Positions 1-9,552 of a DNA stretch of 49,580 nt are shown here, piece by piece. How positions within the stretch are numbered: the stretch's first letter is position 1; every line of letters begins with the position of its first letter. The notes under the pieces were generated by a model. It had not been told where the DNA came from. It worked only from the letters and a program-made list of their open reading frames with translations, and did no database searches. This DNA is from Trichodesmium erythraeum GBRTRLIN201. Lineage in GTDB: Bacteria; Cyanobacteriota; Cyanobacteriia; Cyanobacteriales; Microcoleaceae. A program made the translations under genes and the position numbers. The stretch lies in NCBI GenBank assembly GCA_018457135.1, contig JAGGDU010000211.1, positions 1-49,580 on the forward strand, given 5' to 3'.

Positions 1-2331
1 TCCTAATATTCTTGCTGCTTGTTCCTCTACTTTTCTTTGCCGCTCCTTCTCTTTTCTTTGCCGCTCCTTCTCTTTTTCTTCCTCACGAATTTTCAACTCC
101 CGACTCGCCTCAATAAACTCATAAGCCAACCCATCCAATAAAGCCATTTCACCATAATTTTCCAGATATTCTTCCGCCTTAGTTAACCGACCAGCTCGTA
201 ACAACAAATTCTCACTTTTCCCCTCTTTTTCCCAGTCAGCCGCATCAGCCTCAATTTTTCTTTCCACCGGCAAAGCCTCTTGATATTCCTCCACCCATTT
301 CCTCAAAGTTTTCCAACTTCTAATTAAGTCCTCATGAACAATATCCAATAATATTCCCGCCTCCGACCTATCCTTAGTCATTAACCTGTTATTTTTGTCA
401 GCCAACCTATCACTAACTGCAGACAAAAGCTCTAAACTATGTCGTTCATTAGGCAACTTTTCCAAAATTACCCGCCGCCGAGTATCCGTTATTTTCCCCG
501 GACTTATTTTCCCTTCCCCAGGCTGAACCAACTCTAAAAATATCCTCTTTGCCACCGACTTTTCCTCATCATTCAAACTCTCAAAAACCGCATCAGCTCG
601 CTTCGTCAAAGCACCCTCTATTTCACCCAAACTTGTATAATTTTCCAGAGTTAAATATGGACTTTTATTCTCCCCTTGAGTCGCAAAACTCCACAGAGCA
701 TCCAAAGTATATTCCAGCAGAGGTAAACTACCAGGGTTACGCAAAAAATCTTCCCTCATTTTGGCAACCAAGTTGGGCTCAACATCCATACCCACTAATT
801 TCGCCGGTTTTTTGATCACCTCCTCTATTTCACCCTCGTCCAGAGGAGTAACTAATAATTGATGTCCCTGAATTTTATTGGCCAACCCTCCATATTCAGA
901 ACAGCGGCCCAGAAAATCAGCCCGTATTCCCAACACCACACAAAACTTCTCACCTCGCCTTTCCAAAACAGCCAAAAAACAATCAAAAAAATCCAGTCGT
1001 TCTTCGTGAGTTTTACAGAGAGTAAAAGACTCTTCAAATTGGTCCATCACCATAATTACTCTTTCCGCCTCAACCACATCAATAAACTCAATTAATTTCT
1101 CTTCAATTAATTCCTTAGTTAAAAAATCGACCTTTTTCCCCTCTGTTTGTTCCGCCTCTGTTTGATCAACAAACTGAATTAAACCTTCAACTTTTTCCCC
1201 CTTAATCTTAATTTCCCCCAGACTTTTCCCCAGACTTTTCAGCAGACTTTTCAGAGGAGACTCCTCCGGAGTAAAAGGAGCAATATAAAACCATCTATCA
1301 CTTCCCGATATTTTCTGCCCCCGCTTCAATTGATATAACAAACCCGCCCGTAACAAAGAAGATTTCCCACTCCCGGAAGCCCCCAAAACCGCCACAAAAT
1401 TATTATCTTTTACTAGCTCAATTAACTTATCAGTTAACGAAGTTCTACCATGAAAAAATACCCCATCATTCTCCTGCTGCCGAAAATAAGATAAACCCCG
1501 ATAAGGAGGATCATTTTTCCAACGTTCATCCAGAGGTTCATTCAGACTATTAGTAGTCAGAATAATTGTATCCCCGGAATTATCACACATAGGTGCTTGA
1601 GATGTCTGAGACATCTTTTCTTGAATAGATTCCGTCAAAACATGATTATCTACCCAACCATCAACATAATTTTCTGGGTTTAAACATTCCAGCAAATTAT
1701 CAGTAAATAAACCATGTTCTCCATCAATTTTTTCTGTAGCAGTTTGAAAAGAACGAGAAGCAGTAATAAAACAGCGACTGACCTTTTTTTCTTGAGTATT
1801 GAGGTTAGCTACCCCGTCAAAATTCAATAATTCACCACTAAAACAACAATCTAACCAAACAATTTGTTTTTGAACCTGACTCTTTTGCAATAAATCCTTT
1901 AACCAACTTAAAGGAACACCAAAAATATCTTCATTATTCGAGAGCTTTTTCGCAAACTTAGCATCACTAGTAGCCAAAAAACCCTCTCGAATATCTTCTT
2001 CTATATTAACATAACCATGCCCGGCAAAAAACAGTAAAGCCACATCAGGAGTTTCATTTTTTCCAGGAGGTGTAAATAGATTAATAATTGCTTTTTTAAG
2101 ATCATCAACCTTAACTATTCCCTCATGGTCACAAGTTTCTTTACCTTCCTCATCATATTTTTTTGGCAAACGTTGAACTCGAAATTTACCATATTTTTCC
2201 AACATATTAGCAATAGCTTCAGCATCCTTAGCAGCAGCCTTAAGGTTCGAATCTCCTACTTTTTTATTTTTCAACATAGGATAACGGTTAACTCCAACTA
2301 CTAAAGCTTCCCTTAAATATTTTCTCTCCAT
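1..2331 (-). CDS. Caspase-like (peptidase C14) plus nSTAND ATPase protein, 3' end outside window
   Basis: An open frame of 777 codons starts at ATG 2331 and runs off the left edge with no stop. Residues about 1-260 are a caspase/metacaspase-type domain: FFAGHGY supplies the His (H105) and LDCCFSG the Cys (C163). A linker PPYRGLSYF (275-283) leads into a STAND-type ATPase with Walker A GASGSGKSS (317-325) and Walker B plus MVMDQFEE (427-434). The last visible part is a charged helix with a duplicated KERQRK. In this family WD40 or similar repeats usually follow, but they would lie outside the window. Such proteins are thought to act as self-oligomerising sensors that switch on a protease; the trigger here is unknown. 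A 620 bp gap separates it from the glucan lyase gene on the same strand. Domain calls are strong; the role is inferred. Confidence 0.85.
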   Translation of the reverse strand, partial: MERKYLREALVVGVNRYPMLKNKKVGDSNLKAAAKDAEAIANMLEKYGKFRVQRLPKKYDEEGKETCDHEGIVKVDDLKKAIINLFTPPGKNETPDVALLFFAGHGYVNIEEDIREGFLATSDAKFAKKLSNNEDIFGVPLSWLKDLLQKSQVQKQIVWLDCCFSGELLNFDGVANLNTQEKKVSRCFITASRSFQTATEKIDGEHGLFTDNLLECLNPENYVDGWVDNHVLTESIQEKMSQTSQAPMCDNSGDTIILTTNSLNEPLDERWKNDPPYRGLSYFRQQENDGVFFHGRTSLTDKLIELVKDNNFVAVLGASGSGKSSLLRAGLLYQLKRGQKISGSDRWFYIAPFTPEESPLKSLLKSLGKSLGEIKIKGEKVEGLIQFVDQTEAEQTEGKKVDFLTKELIEEKLIEFIDVVEAERVIMVMDQFEESFTLCKTHEERLDFFDCFLAVLERRGEKFCVVLGIRADFLGRCSEYGGLANKIQGHQLLVTPLDEGEIEEVIKKPAKLVGMDVEPNLVAKMREDFLRNPGSLPLLEYTLDALWSFATQGENKSPYLTLENYTSLGEIEGALTKRADAVFESLNDEEKSVAKRIFLELVQPGEGKISPGKITDTRRRVILEKLPNERHSLELLSAVSDRLADKNNRLMTKDRSEAGILLDIVHEDLIRSWKTLRKWVEEYQEALPVERKIEADAADWEKEGKSENLLLRAGRLTKAEEYLENYGEMALLDGLAYEFIEASRELKIREEEKEKERQRKEKERQRKVEEQAARILG

Positions 2332-2950
2332 AATTATCAATAATTATTAGTAATTAGTTGTTAGTAACAGCAGAGGGCCATCAACCTAATTTTTTTAGTC
2401 ATAAGCAAATTATATAGATAAGACTTATACCCTTTCACAGAAGTCATCCATTAACAATTTAAGCTCCTCCTTTATCCCAAAAGCCCCCCTTTCTGCCCCA
2501 AAATGAAGCCAAATAAGAAAAAACATTCTGCCCTCTGCCTTTCTTTTCTCAGGGAAACCTTAAGTATAAATATTGACTGAATTGTTAACTCCTATAACTC
2601 CCGGCTCCTGAGTCGTAATTAGCAATCTAATTATACCAAAGCTAATTCTACCAAACCTAATATTATATCAGTTTTATGAAGCAGTAAATAGAATTGAATA
2701 AAAATTCAAGCAGTAGATAAAACTTATTGATAATAGAAGGGGGTGAGTGCAAACGCAGATAGTTTACACTCACCCCCAACCTATGTTGACTACTTATATA
2801 TTTAAATTAACCAGCTCAAAACGTAATGATCATAGACAACTTTAAGTACACAAAGTCAAAAAATCCCTATTGGAACTTACACAACTTAACCATCAAAATC
2901 AGACTATAGTGCTTGGTATTCAAAGATTTTCCGTCAAACTTATCGGTAAC
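2332..2950. other. Intergenic region, no gene seen
   Basis: AT-rich spacer between the glucan lyase stop and the start of the caspase/STAND gene. It must hold the promoter of the latter. The only clear structure is the stem-loop listed separately at 2740-2778. Confidence 0.6.
2740..2778. terminator. Strong stem-loop downstream of the glucan lyase gene
   Basis: Arms GGGGGTGAGTG and CACTCACCCCC pair perfectly and are extended by AAAC/GTTT across one mismatch, with a short loop. It lies about 170 bp past the glucan lyase stop on the transcribed side. A clear U-tract is not obvious, so it may be a transcript-end hairpin rather than a classical rho-independent terminator. Confidence 0.6.
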
Positions 2951-5900
2951 TTAGACATAACCTAACATGATAGTTGTCTTAGGCATATTATCAAACACCT
3001 TGATAAAACTGATATTGATGTCTGCATTATAGTACCATGCGTTGTTAGGGCTACCCCAGAGGGCACCATTGTCACTAACCATCTGTTGCGGTTTACCTTC
3101 CATAGTCACCTCCTGCAAAGGGCCGTGTTCTCCCTTTTGTTCAGTAGGATCGTGCAATATTGCCACAAAGAAAAAGTCTTCCATAGGCGTATATCCATCG
3201 TGAACACGATTAACTTTAATCTCTCTGGTCTTTTCCCCAGTGTATTTATTAGTAATCAAAATCTCGCGATATTCGTCGTTTGCCTTGGGATCGTCCACTT
3301 GTGATTTCGGGGCAGAAGAACGGCTCTCCCCATCATCCAAGTACATGTGGTATTCTCCTCCATTCTCCTTCTGATAGTCTGGATAGATATTCAGGGTAAT
3401 AGGATTTTTTTCTCCTTTGGCGTTCTTTTCTCCCACATATTGTTCCAACTCAATTGTGGGAATAATTGCTGCCGAGCGAACGTAGATGGGTACAATAAAG
3501 TTAATGTGCTGGTCACGAGTATTGATATTAGCATCAAAATCTCGTATCGTTGTTCCCCCTTCCAAAGCATTATTAAGAGGCATAACGTTGTTGACAAAGT
3601 TGTACCAGTAGCTAGGCTTAGGTAAATAGATATCCCGCTTGCCACCATTGGTTTCACTCTGAGGAAGCAATACCGGAGCAACGAGAAAATCCTTGCCTAC
3701 GAAAAATTCGTTGTTTAAAAATTCGTCTTTATCATTGTAAAGAGACTTGTCCTGGGGATCGTTGAGGAACAAAGGACGACAGATAGGCAGACCATCCAGA
3801 GTGTTCTCAAACAATGTGTCGTAGAATAACTGCATCAGACGGTAGCGCAATTCAATATAATGCTTACAAATCTCTGGCACCATCCTGTACAAGTCCTGGG
3901 GCTCGGGAATTGGCTTGTTCCATGTCTCAAACCACTCTATATATTGGAATGGTTCTTGGAATTCTTTACGACCCTTACGGACATAGTGGTTACGGAACCA
4001 TGGTAAGAAGGCACCTGCAGCAGTCCAGCGAATTACCAGTTCCGGACTCGCCCACTGCTGTTTGTCGTTACCATATTCTTGCTCGAAACCTCCGATATCT
4101 TGCCCGGTAACTGCCAAAGCGTTCATGCCTAGAGACAGAACCTGAGAGATATTCATCTGAAGAAAAGCCCATTCGGAAGAGTTATCCCCAGTCCATAAAC
4201 CAGAATATCTGTGAGAACCAGAAAAACTCCCTCGTCCGATGATATAGTTGCGCTTGTTTTCGCGCCACTCTAGTCCTTTGGATAGTTTGTACAGGTTATT
4301 GAGTCCTTCGTAGGTGGCTTTGTGCAAATTGTATGAATACAAATTCCAAACTTTCAGAGCTGGGGTTAGTTTGACATCCGAGGGATAGAAGTCGTCAGTC
4401 ACATACAGACGGAAGGGGAAACCTTTCATATCCCCACGGAAGTCACGGATAGCTGGGGTAGTCATATCCTGCCAGACAAATTCTAGTCCCATTTCATACA
4501 GATATTGATATTGCTTGCCCCACCATTCGCGTACTTCTTGACGGCCTAAATCAGGATAATGACCAGGGCTTCCCAGCTCTTTACCATTGGCATCCTTGCC
4601 GTAATATACTTCGCCAATGTAAGGCTCACTACTATCAAACCCTTCGGGATCGGAATTATCATCTTTGTTGGAACGATCTTCAATACCCCCATTATAGATC
4701 TGATACTCTTTACTAATTGGATTATATGGATCGTAGCGCTTATCAACAACAAAGTAGTTGTTATTCTTTCCCTCAACGTAGGTTGAGTAGTCATAATCTG
4801 TCTTGCCAAGCTTATCTTGACTGCTGATCACGGGAGTAATGTTCGTACAGCATTTTATCCCCTGCTTTCGCAAGTTATCAAACATTTTATCTGGTTCCCA
4901 GAAATTATTGATGTTGATAGTAAAAGTCCGATAATTTGCTTGTAAGTCAACATCAACAGCGAGACCATCAATGGGTATACCCCAATCCCGATATCGCGCC
5001 ACAACCCATTCTAAGTCACTCCGCTTTTCGTATCCATAGCAACCTTGGTGATATCCCAAAGCATAGCGCGGTTTCAACTCTGGGCGACCGATCACGGCCG
5101 TATAGCTATCTAAAATATTCTTCGGGTCTTCTCCAAAAAACACATAATAGTCAAGATCACCAAAGCGAGTCCCAAACATATAGCGACCAGAATTACTATA
5201 GCCTATGTCCATGAATACTTGACTTGGGTTATCCACTAGAACTGCATTAACATTGTCGCTACCAGGAACGCCATTGAACTCATAAAAGAAAGGCTCAGAG
5301 TGGTAAAGAGGTTCGCGGTTATCTAAAGGTCCACGATTATAGACCTGTCGATAGCGCATATTATCAAAGTTGAAATAATTCAACTGATCCATATTTTTGC
5401 TGAGTTTAGTTCCCCCCTGTTCCCCAAAACCAATATATTTGGCATCGGCCGACTTCTTGACCGACTGAATGATGGCATAATCATCTGTGCCATTAGCGGT
5501 ATAGTAAATTGAAGTGTTTGCGGTTTCCCAGACAGGAATATTGGCATACTCTGAATTCGATTCGGACTTGTTGAATACTTTGATACCAAATGGATTTAAA
5601 GTGATCACTACTTCCATATTGAAGGGTGTATTACGACCAACCTGGTTATAATTGCTTTTTGCCGTCAATATAACCTGATCTCCTAACTTAATATCCTTAA
5701 CTTGTCTGTAAGTTACAGTACGTTGATTATTCCTTTTGATCTCTTCATCTGTTTCATCATTATCCACGCGAGTGCCCCTTGCATAATCCCCTGCTAATTT
5801 TTTGTTGGGGTTAAAGCGCATCCGTAAGACATCGTTCTGAGTGATCTCAAGCAACATTGAGCACTCACCTCCGCCGGCCTTATCAAAGGTAAGGCTTAAA

Positions 5901-6028
5901 GTGTACTTCCCGTCGAACACAGGATTTTTTGCAGGTCCCAGTTTATCCCATTCTTGGTAGTGATCGAAGTATTCTTCGACTTTGATAAATTTATAGAGGC
6001 GATCACTTTTAAAAATTTCACTCGGCAT
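2951..6028 (-). CDS. GH31 alpha-1,4-glucan lyase-like enzyme
   Basis: A 1025-residue GH31 protein. The nucleophile segment reads VWQDMTTPA (Asp521) instead of the DMNEP form of alpha-glucosidases. VWQDMT(T/V)PA is the form I know from alpha-1,4-glucan lyases (EC 4.2.2.13) of red algae and morel-type fungi, which release 1,5-anhydro-D-fructose from starch or glycogen by elimination. Further lyase-like stretches are GLAVDVDLQ, YSYNLHKATYEGL, GLWTGDNSS (Asp615, acid/base position) and LPWFRNHYVRK. Length fits the known lyases (about 1000-1090). No signal peptide is visible, so action on cytosolic glycogen is likely. The ATG at 6028 is preceded by AAGGAGT (reverse strand, just upstream), a good ribosome binding site. 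A cupin-like gene lies 138 bp upstream on the same strand. An ordinary alpha-glucosidase is the alternative, but the active-site sequence argues against it. Confidence 0.85.
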   Translation of the reverse strand: MPSEIFKSDRLYKFIKVEEYFDHYQEWDKLGPAKNPVFDGKYTLSLTFDKAGGGECSMLLEITQNDVLRMRFNPNKKLAGDYARGTRVDNDETDEEIKRNNQRTVTYRQVKDIKLGDQVILTAKSNYNQVGRNTPFNMEVVITLNPFGIKVFNKSESNSEYANIPVWETANTSIYYTANGTDDYAIIQSVKKSADAKYIGFGEQGGTKLSKNMDQLNYFNFDNMRYRQVYNRGPLDNREPLYHSEPFFYEFNGVPGSDNVNAVLVDNPSQVFMDIGYSNSGRYMFGTRFGDLDYYVFFGEDPKNILDSYTAVIGRPELKPRYALGYHQGCYGYEKRSDLEWVVARYRDWGIPIDGLAVDVDLQANYRTFTININNFWEPDKMFDNLRKQGIKCCTNITPVISSQDKLGKTDYDYSTYVEGKNNNYFVVDKRYDPYNPISKEYQIYNGGIEDRSNKDDNSDPEGFDSSEPYIGEVYYGKDANGKELGSPGHYPDLGRQEVREWWGKQYQYLYEMGLEFVWQDMTTPAIRDFRGDMKGFPFRLYVTDDFYPSDVKLTPALKVWNLYSYNLHKATYEGLNNLYKLSKGLEWRENKRNYIIGRGSFSGSHRYSGLWTGDNSSEWAFLQMNISQVLSLGMNALAVTGQDIGGFEQEYGNDKQQWASPELVIRWTAAGAFLPWFRNHYVRKGRKEFQEPFQYIEWFETWNKPIPEPQDLYRMVPEICKHYIELRYRLMQLFYDTLFENTLDGLPICRPLFLNDPQDKSLYNDKDEFLNNEFFVGKDFLVAPVLLPQSETNGGKRDIYLPKPSYWYNFVNNVMPLNNALEGGTTIRDFDANINTRDQHINFIVPIYVRSAAIIPTIELEQYVGEKNAKGEKNPITLNIYPDYQKENGGEYHMYLDDGESRSSAPKSQVDDPKANDEYREILITNKYTGEKTREIKVNRVHDGYTPMEDFFFVAILHDPTEQKGEHGPLQEVTMEGKPQQMVSDNGALWGSPNNAWYYNADINISFIKVFDNMPKTTIMLGYV

Positions 6029-6166
6029 TGTTTTACTCCTTGAATTTTTGACAACTGAAATTGCAAATCTGACTTAACTTGATAGAGTTTTGCGTTAACA
6101 AAAGTCATAACTCAAAGTACACTATATAATTTTAGTGTTACTGCGTAAGTTATATTCTTCTTAAGG

Positions 6167-6937
6167 TTAGTTTGGACTGGACAATTCTCTAGCCACAGGA
6201 TGATATTCGATCGCCATCCAGATGCAATCAGTCTCTGAATAATACTGATGCCAGGGATAAATATATTCTCCTTGCGCATTGATTTGACAAAAGGCAACAA
6301 TTTGAGTGTATCCCTCAGTCATCAGCAGATCTTCATAGAGACTATCAAAACTGTGATCTTTGAACTTTTGCATCCGTCCCTGTCCAAAGATTTGTGTATG
6401 AATTTCCAAAAAGTCATGTTCATCATGAATAAGACAATCAGTATGGGAAGGAGCATACCATAGGTTTACTTTAAGAGTAAAATCTTCTTGAGTAGTTGGA
6501 TGTGGTGATTGCCTTGTCAAAAAGAATGGATCTACTGATATCCTACCTGCTGTATATTGGGGAGATTTCCAAAGGGGTACATCTTTAGGAAAGTCAGAAT
6601 CAGGGGAATTGCCCAATAAAGCCCACCCTTCTTCAAAAATAATCTTAGCAATGTTTCTCGTCTTTATTACTTCAAGCAAAAGTAGAGATTTTGCTCTTTC
6701 AACGACTATATCATTGAGAATAGTCGACGAGAAAGCTGGAATAATGCTTTTATGTTTTTCAATGCCTTTAACTTTTCTCTTGAAGAAAGCATCAGTTTCT
6801 TCAAGGTAAGCATCTGTCTCTTCGGGGTTGATGACGATAGTTCGGTTATGAATGTGATAGTTTTCCACATTTTTCACGTACTTCGCCTGTATATAAGTTG
6901 TCGAAAAGTTAAGTTCTTTGACTGTGTTAATTGTCAT
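6167..6937 (-). CDS. Cupin-like protein upstream of the glucan lyase
   Basis: A 256-residue protein with no signal peptide. The second half (about 165-245) has the His/Glu-containing beta-strand pattern of a cupin: DCLIHDEHDFLEIHTQIFG, then YPWHQYYSETDCIWMAIEYHP. These His and Glu residues could bind a metal, but I cannot assign the exact fold or substrate. It is on the same strand as, and 138 bp upstream of, the glucan lyase gene, so the two may be co-transcribed. Downstream enzymes for 1,5-anhydrofructose include aldos-2-ulose dehydratase, which contains cupin domains, so a role in processing the lyase product is plausible but inferred. The ATG at 6937 has no clear Shine-Dalgarno. Confidence 0.6.
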   Translation of the reverse strand: MTINTVKELNFSTTYIQAKYVKNVENYHIHNRTIVINPEETDAYLEETDAFFKRKVKGIEKHKSIIPAFSSTILNDIVVERAKSLLLLEVIKTRNIAKIIFEEGWALLGNSPDSDFPKDVPLWKSPQYTAGRISVDPFFLTRQSPHPTTQEDFTLKVNLWYAPSHTDCLIHDEHDFLEIHTQIFGQGRMQKFKDHSFDSLYEDLLMTEGYTQIVAFCQINAQGEYIYPWHQYYSETDCIWMAIEYHPVARELSSPN

Positions 6938-7045
6938 TTGTCAGAAAGAATAAAAAGATCTGTTAGTTAGTTCCTTATTCAACTACTTGGTATTTTTCAT
7001 AGAGTAGAGAAGCAATAGTTTGGTATGTAATAATCCAATTTTGGA

Positions 7046-7147
7046 CGACTGCTTTTTAGGGAACAGGGAACAGGGGATAGAAAATAGGTAAGAGTTTTAA
7101 CAGTTTTATTTACTTTTTGATTTTTCGCAACTTATCTAGGACTTTTA
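7046..7147. repeat. About 95-100 bp direct repeat, copy 1
   Basis: Starts ACTGCTTTTTAGGGAACAGGG and ends near CTAGGACTTTTA. The same sequence, with small changes, returns at 7355-7450. The second copy abuts the decayed transposase, so the pair may be remains of IS ends or of a small non-autonomous element. Confidence 0.6.
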
Positions 7148-7218
7148 CATACCCTACATACGTTTACTTTTTGATTTTTCGCAACTTATCTAGGACTTTT
7201 ACATACCCTACATACGTT
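7111..7218. repeat. Two identical 54 bp tandem copies
   Basis: A 54 bp unit beginning TACTTTTTGATTTTTCGCAA and ending CCTACATACGTT is present twice head to tail (7111-7164 and 7165-7218) with no visible difference. The identity implies a recent duplication within copy 1 of the longer repeat. Confidence 0.85.
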
Positions 7219-7354
7219 TTAAAAATCACTTCCTAATTTACCAGGCATTGTATACAAGTTATTTCTTCTTTGTTTTTTCTTAAGAGTAATTTTTTTGCCC
7301 TGTCCCGATTATTTTTTTGAAATTTTCTAGATTAGTGTTCGTAGCAAAAATCAT

Positions 7355-7450
7355 ACTGCTTTTTAAGGAACAGGGAAAAGGGAACAGAGAGTAGGTAAGA
7401 GTTTTAACAGTTTTATTTACTTTTGATTGGTCGCAACCTATTTAGGACTA
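7355..7450. repeat. About 95-100 bp direct repeat, copy 2
   Basis: ACTGCTTTTTAAGGAACAGGG through TTTAGGACTA matches copy 1 at 7046. It sits directly next to the start of the transposase remnant. Confidence 0.6.
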
Positions 7451-8170
7451 CTATATATAGAACCCCTACAGGTATCTATGGGGTCCCCAACCTCTTAAGC
7501 ATCAGTCGGATCAAACACAGATTAATCTTGGTTGTAGCTTTATTAAGAGTCCTTTCAAAGTTTTTGGTTATTTCAACATCTTTCCATCCAGGAGTTGCTT
7601 CATTTATTGGCCCATCTAACTTTAACGCAAACTTAACCTGTTTTTCCCAAATTTTCTTTCTCCAACTTTGATGGTAATAGGAATAGTTAAAACCGAATTT
7701 TGGTCAAATATATGCCGGATAAATTTTCTTTTCTATTACCTTTTCGGGGTGGTATCCATTGTCAACTCGCCATAGTAACTTTAGCAATGTTAACTGATTT
7801 AGATTTAAAGTAATCAATGTTGTCTTATAACATTTCAATAGCCCGTCCTTCATCAGAAACGGATCCTTTTGTACAATGGGCAAAAAAGGGAAAACCGAGA
7901 CCATCCATCGCCTTATGTCTCTTAATTCTGTTAGTGGCCTCGTAAAAACAAAAACCTTTAGAGTCTACACTAGCATTACAAGTATTTTTCACTGCCTCTG
8001 GAGCGACGATCATAAGAGTTGCCCATTTGGTTTTTTTTACCTATTGGGATACTTGGCCATGCAAAAGGTCTGGAATCTTCTCTATAATTCCTTGATAACC
8101 CCACTGTTTGTAATGGCAAAAGGCTGTAGACTCAGAAGGTAAATCTTTAGGTAAATCAGAATTCCTGGGT
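7440..8170 (-). pseudogene. Decayed IS5-type (DDE) transposase
   Basis: Reverse-strand frames give broken but recognisable transposase pieces in the right order: DLPKDLPSESTAFCHYKQWG, then GFCFYEATNRIKRHKAMDGL and FPFFAHCTKGSVSDEG (about 7825-8013), then NSWMERC nearer 7560. Several frameshifts and stops separate them. The piece RIKRHKAMDGLGFPFF is the motif that usually precedes the second catalytic Asp in IS5-like transposases. The element is dead; no intact terminal repeats were identified. Confidence 0.75.
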
Positions 8171-8303
8171 TTATGACATTCGTTTTTTTAGTCTTCCTTC
8201 CAACATTAGCTTTTAACTTTTGACTTTTGATTTCAAATATTTAAGCCTCAATTTAAGGTAGTCTAGAAAGAACAATCAAACTTATTTATTTCAACATTAA
8301 GAT

Positions 8304-9266
8304 ATGACAATATCTGCCTCTACTCCTACCATTCGGATCGGTTCACGCAAAAGTCAACTCGCCTTAATTCAAACCTACTGGGTCCAAGAAAAACTTGAAA
8401 AAAATTTCCCAAATATTACATTTGAAGTCCACAAAATGTCTACCCAAGGAGATAAAATTCTAGATGTAGCTTTAGCAAAAATAGGAGATAAAGGGCTTTT
8501 TACTAAAGAACTAGAATTAGGAATGCTGCAAAATGAAACTGACCTAGCAGTTCATTCCTTAAAAGACTTACCCACAAACTTACCAGAAGGTCTAATTCTC
8601 GGTTGCGTCACCGAACGGGAAAACCCTGCAGATGCTTTAGTCCTCCATGAAAAATTAAAAGATAAACAACTTGAGACTTTACCAGAAGGTGCTGTCATTG
8701 GTACCTCTTCCCTAAGACGTTTAGCACAACTGCGCTACCACTTCCCTCACTTAGAATTTAAAGATGTTCGTGGTAACCTGAATACTAGACTAGCAAAATT
8801 AGATGCTGGTGAGTATGATGCTCTAATATTGGCTTTTGCTGGTTTGCATAGGTTGGGGATGAGCGATCGCATTCATCAAATTATACCTCCAGAAATTTCT
8901 CTTCATGCCGTTGGACAAGGTGCTTTAGGAATAGAATGTCGTGCCGGAGATAATAATATTCTCAATTTATTGAAAAGTCTGGAACATACTGCCACTGCTC
9001 AGAGATGTTATGCCGAACGTGCTTTTCTGAGAGAATTAGAAGGAGGCTGTCAAGTTCCCATTGGTGTTAACACCCAAATAGAAGGAGAACAACTAACTTT
9101 AACTGGTTTAGTCGCTAGTTTAGATGGTAAGAAATTAGTTAAGGATATTGTAACTGGAGCCACTGCTGATGCAGAACAAATAGGCATCGAATTAGCTCAA
9201 AAACTAAGAAAACAAGGCGCCCAAGAAATCTTAGATCAAATTTTAGCAGAAATTAACCGTAGTTAA
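8304..9266 (+). CDS. hemC: Hydroxymethylbilane synthase (porphobilinogen deaminase)
   Basis: A 320-residue enzyme that joins four porphobilinogen units into hydroxymethylbilane in tetrapyrrole (chlorophyll, haem, phycobilin, B12) synthesis, in the cytoplasm. It opens with [12 protein letters not shown], has VHSLKDLPT in the substrate-binding cleft and SSLRRLAQL, then [22 protein letters not shown] contains Cys249, which carries the dipyrromethane cofactor. Length is normal for the family. The ATG at 8304 is used because the conserved start of the fold follows at once. It is monocistronic in appearance, with long spacers on both sides. Another tetrapyrrole gene, hemB, is found at 23760. Confidence 0.97.
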   Translation: MTISASTPTIRIGSRKSQLALIQTYWVQEKLEKNFPNITFEVHKMSTQGDKILDVALAKIGDKGLFTKELELGMLQNETDLAVHSLKDLPTNLPEGLILGCVTERENPADALVLHEKLKDKQLETLPEGAVIGTSSLRRLAQLRYHFPHLEFKDVRGNLNTRLAKLDAGEYDALILAFAGLHRLGMSDRIHQIIPPEISLHAVGQGALGIECRAGDNNILNLLKSLEHTATAQRCYAERAFLRELEGGCQVPIGVNTQIEGEQLTLTGLVASLDGKKLVKDIVTGATADAEQIGIELAQKLRKQGAQEILDQILAEINRS

Positions 9267-9286
9267 TTTTGAAGTTATCCATAAAA

Positions 9287-9394
9287 CAATATGGTTCAGT
9301 TAAAGATTTTTTTTTGTAGTTTTGTAATTTGAAAAGCTGATCTCATGCTTCCACACTACAAGAGTTTTGCTCTGATCTCAACTGAACTGTGTTG
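9287..9394. mobile_element. MITE-like inverted-repeat element, copy A
   Basis: 108 bp with ends CAATATGGTTCAGTT and AACTGAACTGTGTTG, which are inverted repeats. A poly-T tract follows the left end (GATTTTTTTTTG) and CAAGAGTTTT lies before the right end. The same plan is seen in copies at 21915 and 22491. No coding capacity. Confidence 0.7.
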
Positions 9395-9487
9395 GGTTAT
9401 ACCTGTTATTATTAGCTACCCTCTCAAAGGTGACTTATACAAACTTGAATACATTAATGTTAACTTTTTATCAAACTTTAGTGATTC

Positions 9488-9552
9488 AATATTAGTTATT
9501 AAATATTAGTTATTAAATATTAGCTATTAAACATTAGCTATTCAATAATTAG
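9488..9552. repeat. 14 bp tandem repeats (AATATTAGTTATTA)
   Basis: About four consecutive units AATATTAGTTATTA / AATATTAGCTATTA / AACATTAGCTATT, followed by a degenerate piece. Short tandem repeats built from 7 bp half-units are common in filamentous cyanobacteria. Confidence 0.8.

Larger units (their letters stand above)
6938..7439. other. Repeat-rich spacer before the IS remnant
   Basis: No gene is supported. It holds two copies of a roughly 95 bp sequence and a 54 bp tandem duplication, both listed separately. It also contains the upstream region of the cupin-like gene. Confidence 0.5.

Noticed and set aside
549-1095. Plus-strand reading frames of 78-88 codons
   Set aside because: They are antisense to the caspase/STAND frame, which has clear domain motifs.
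2240-2262. GGTTCGAATC, a tRNA T-loop look-alike
   Set aside because: It lies inside the coding frame of the caspase/STAND protein and has no flanking acceptor or anticodon arm.
9488-9552. 14 bp repeats as a CRISPR array
   Set aside because: Units are directly adjacent with no spacers.
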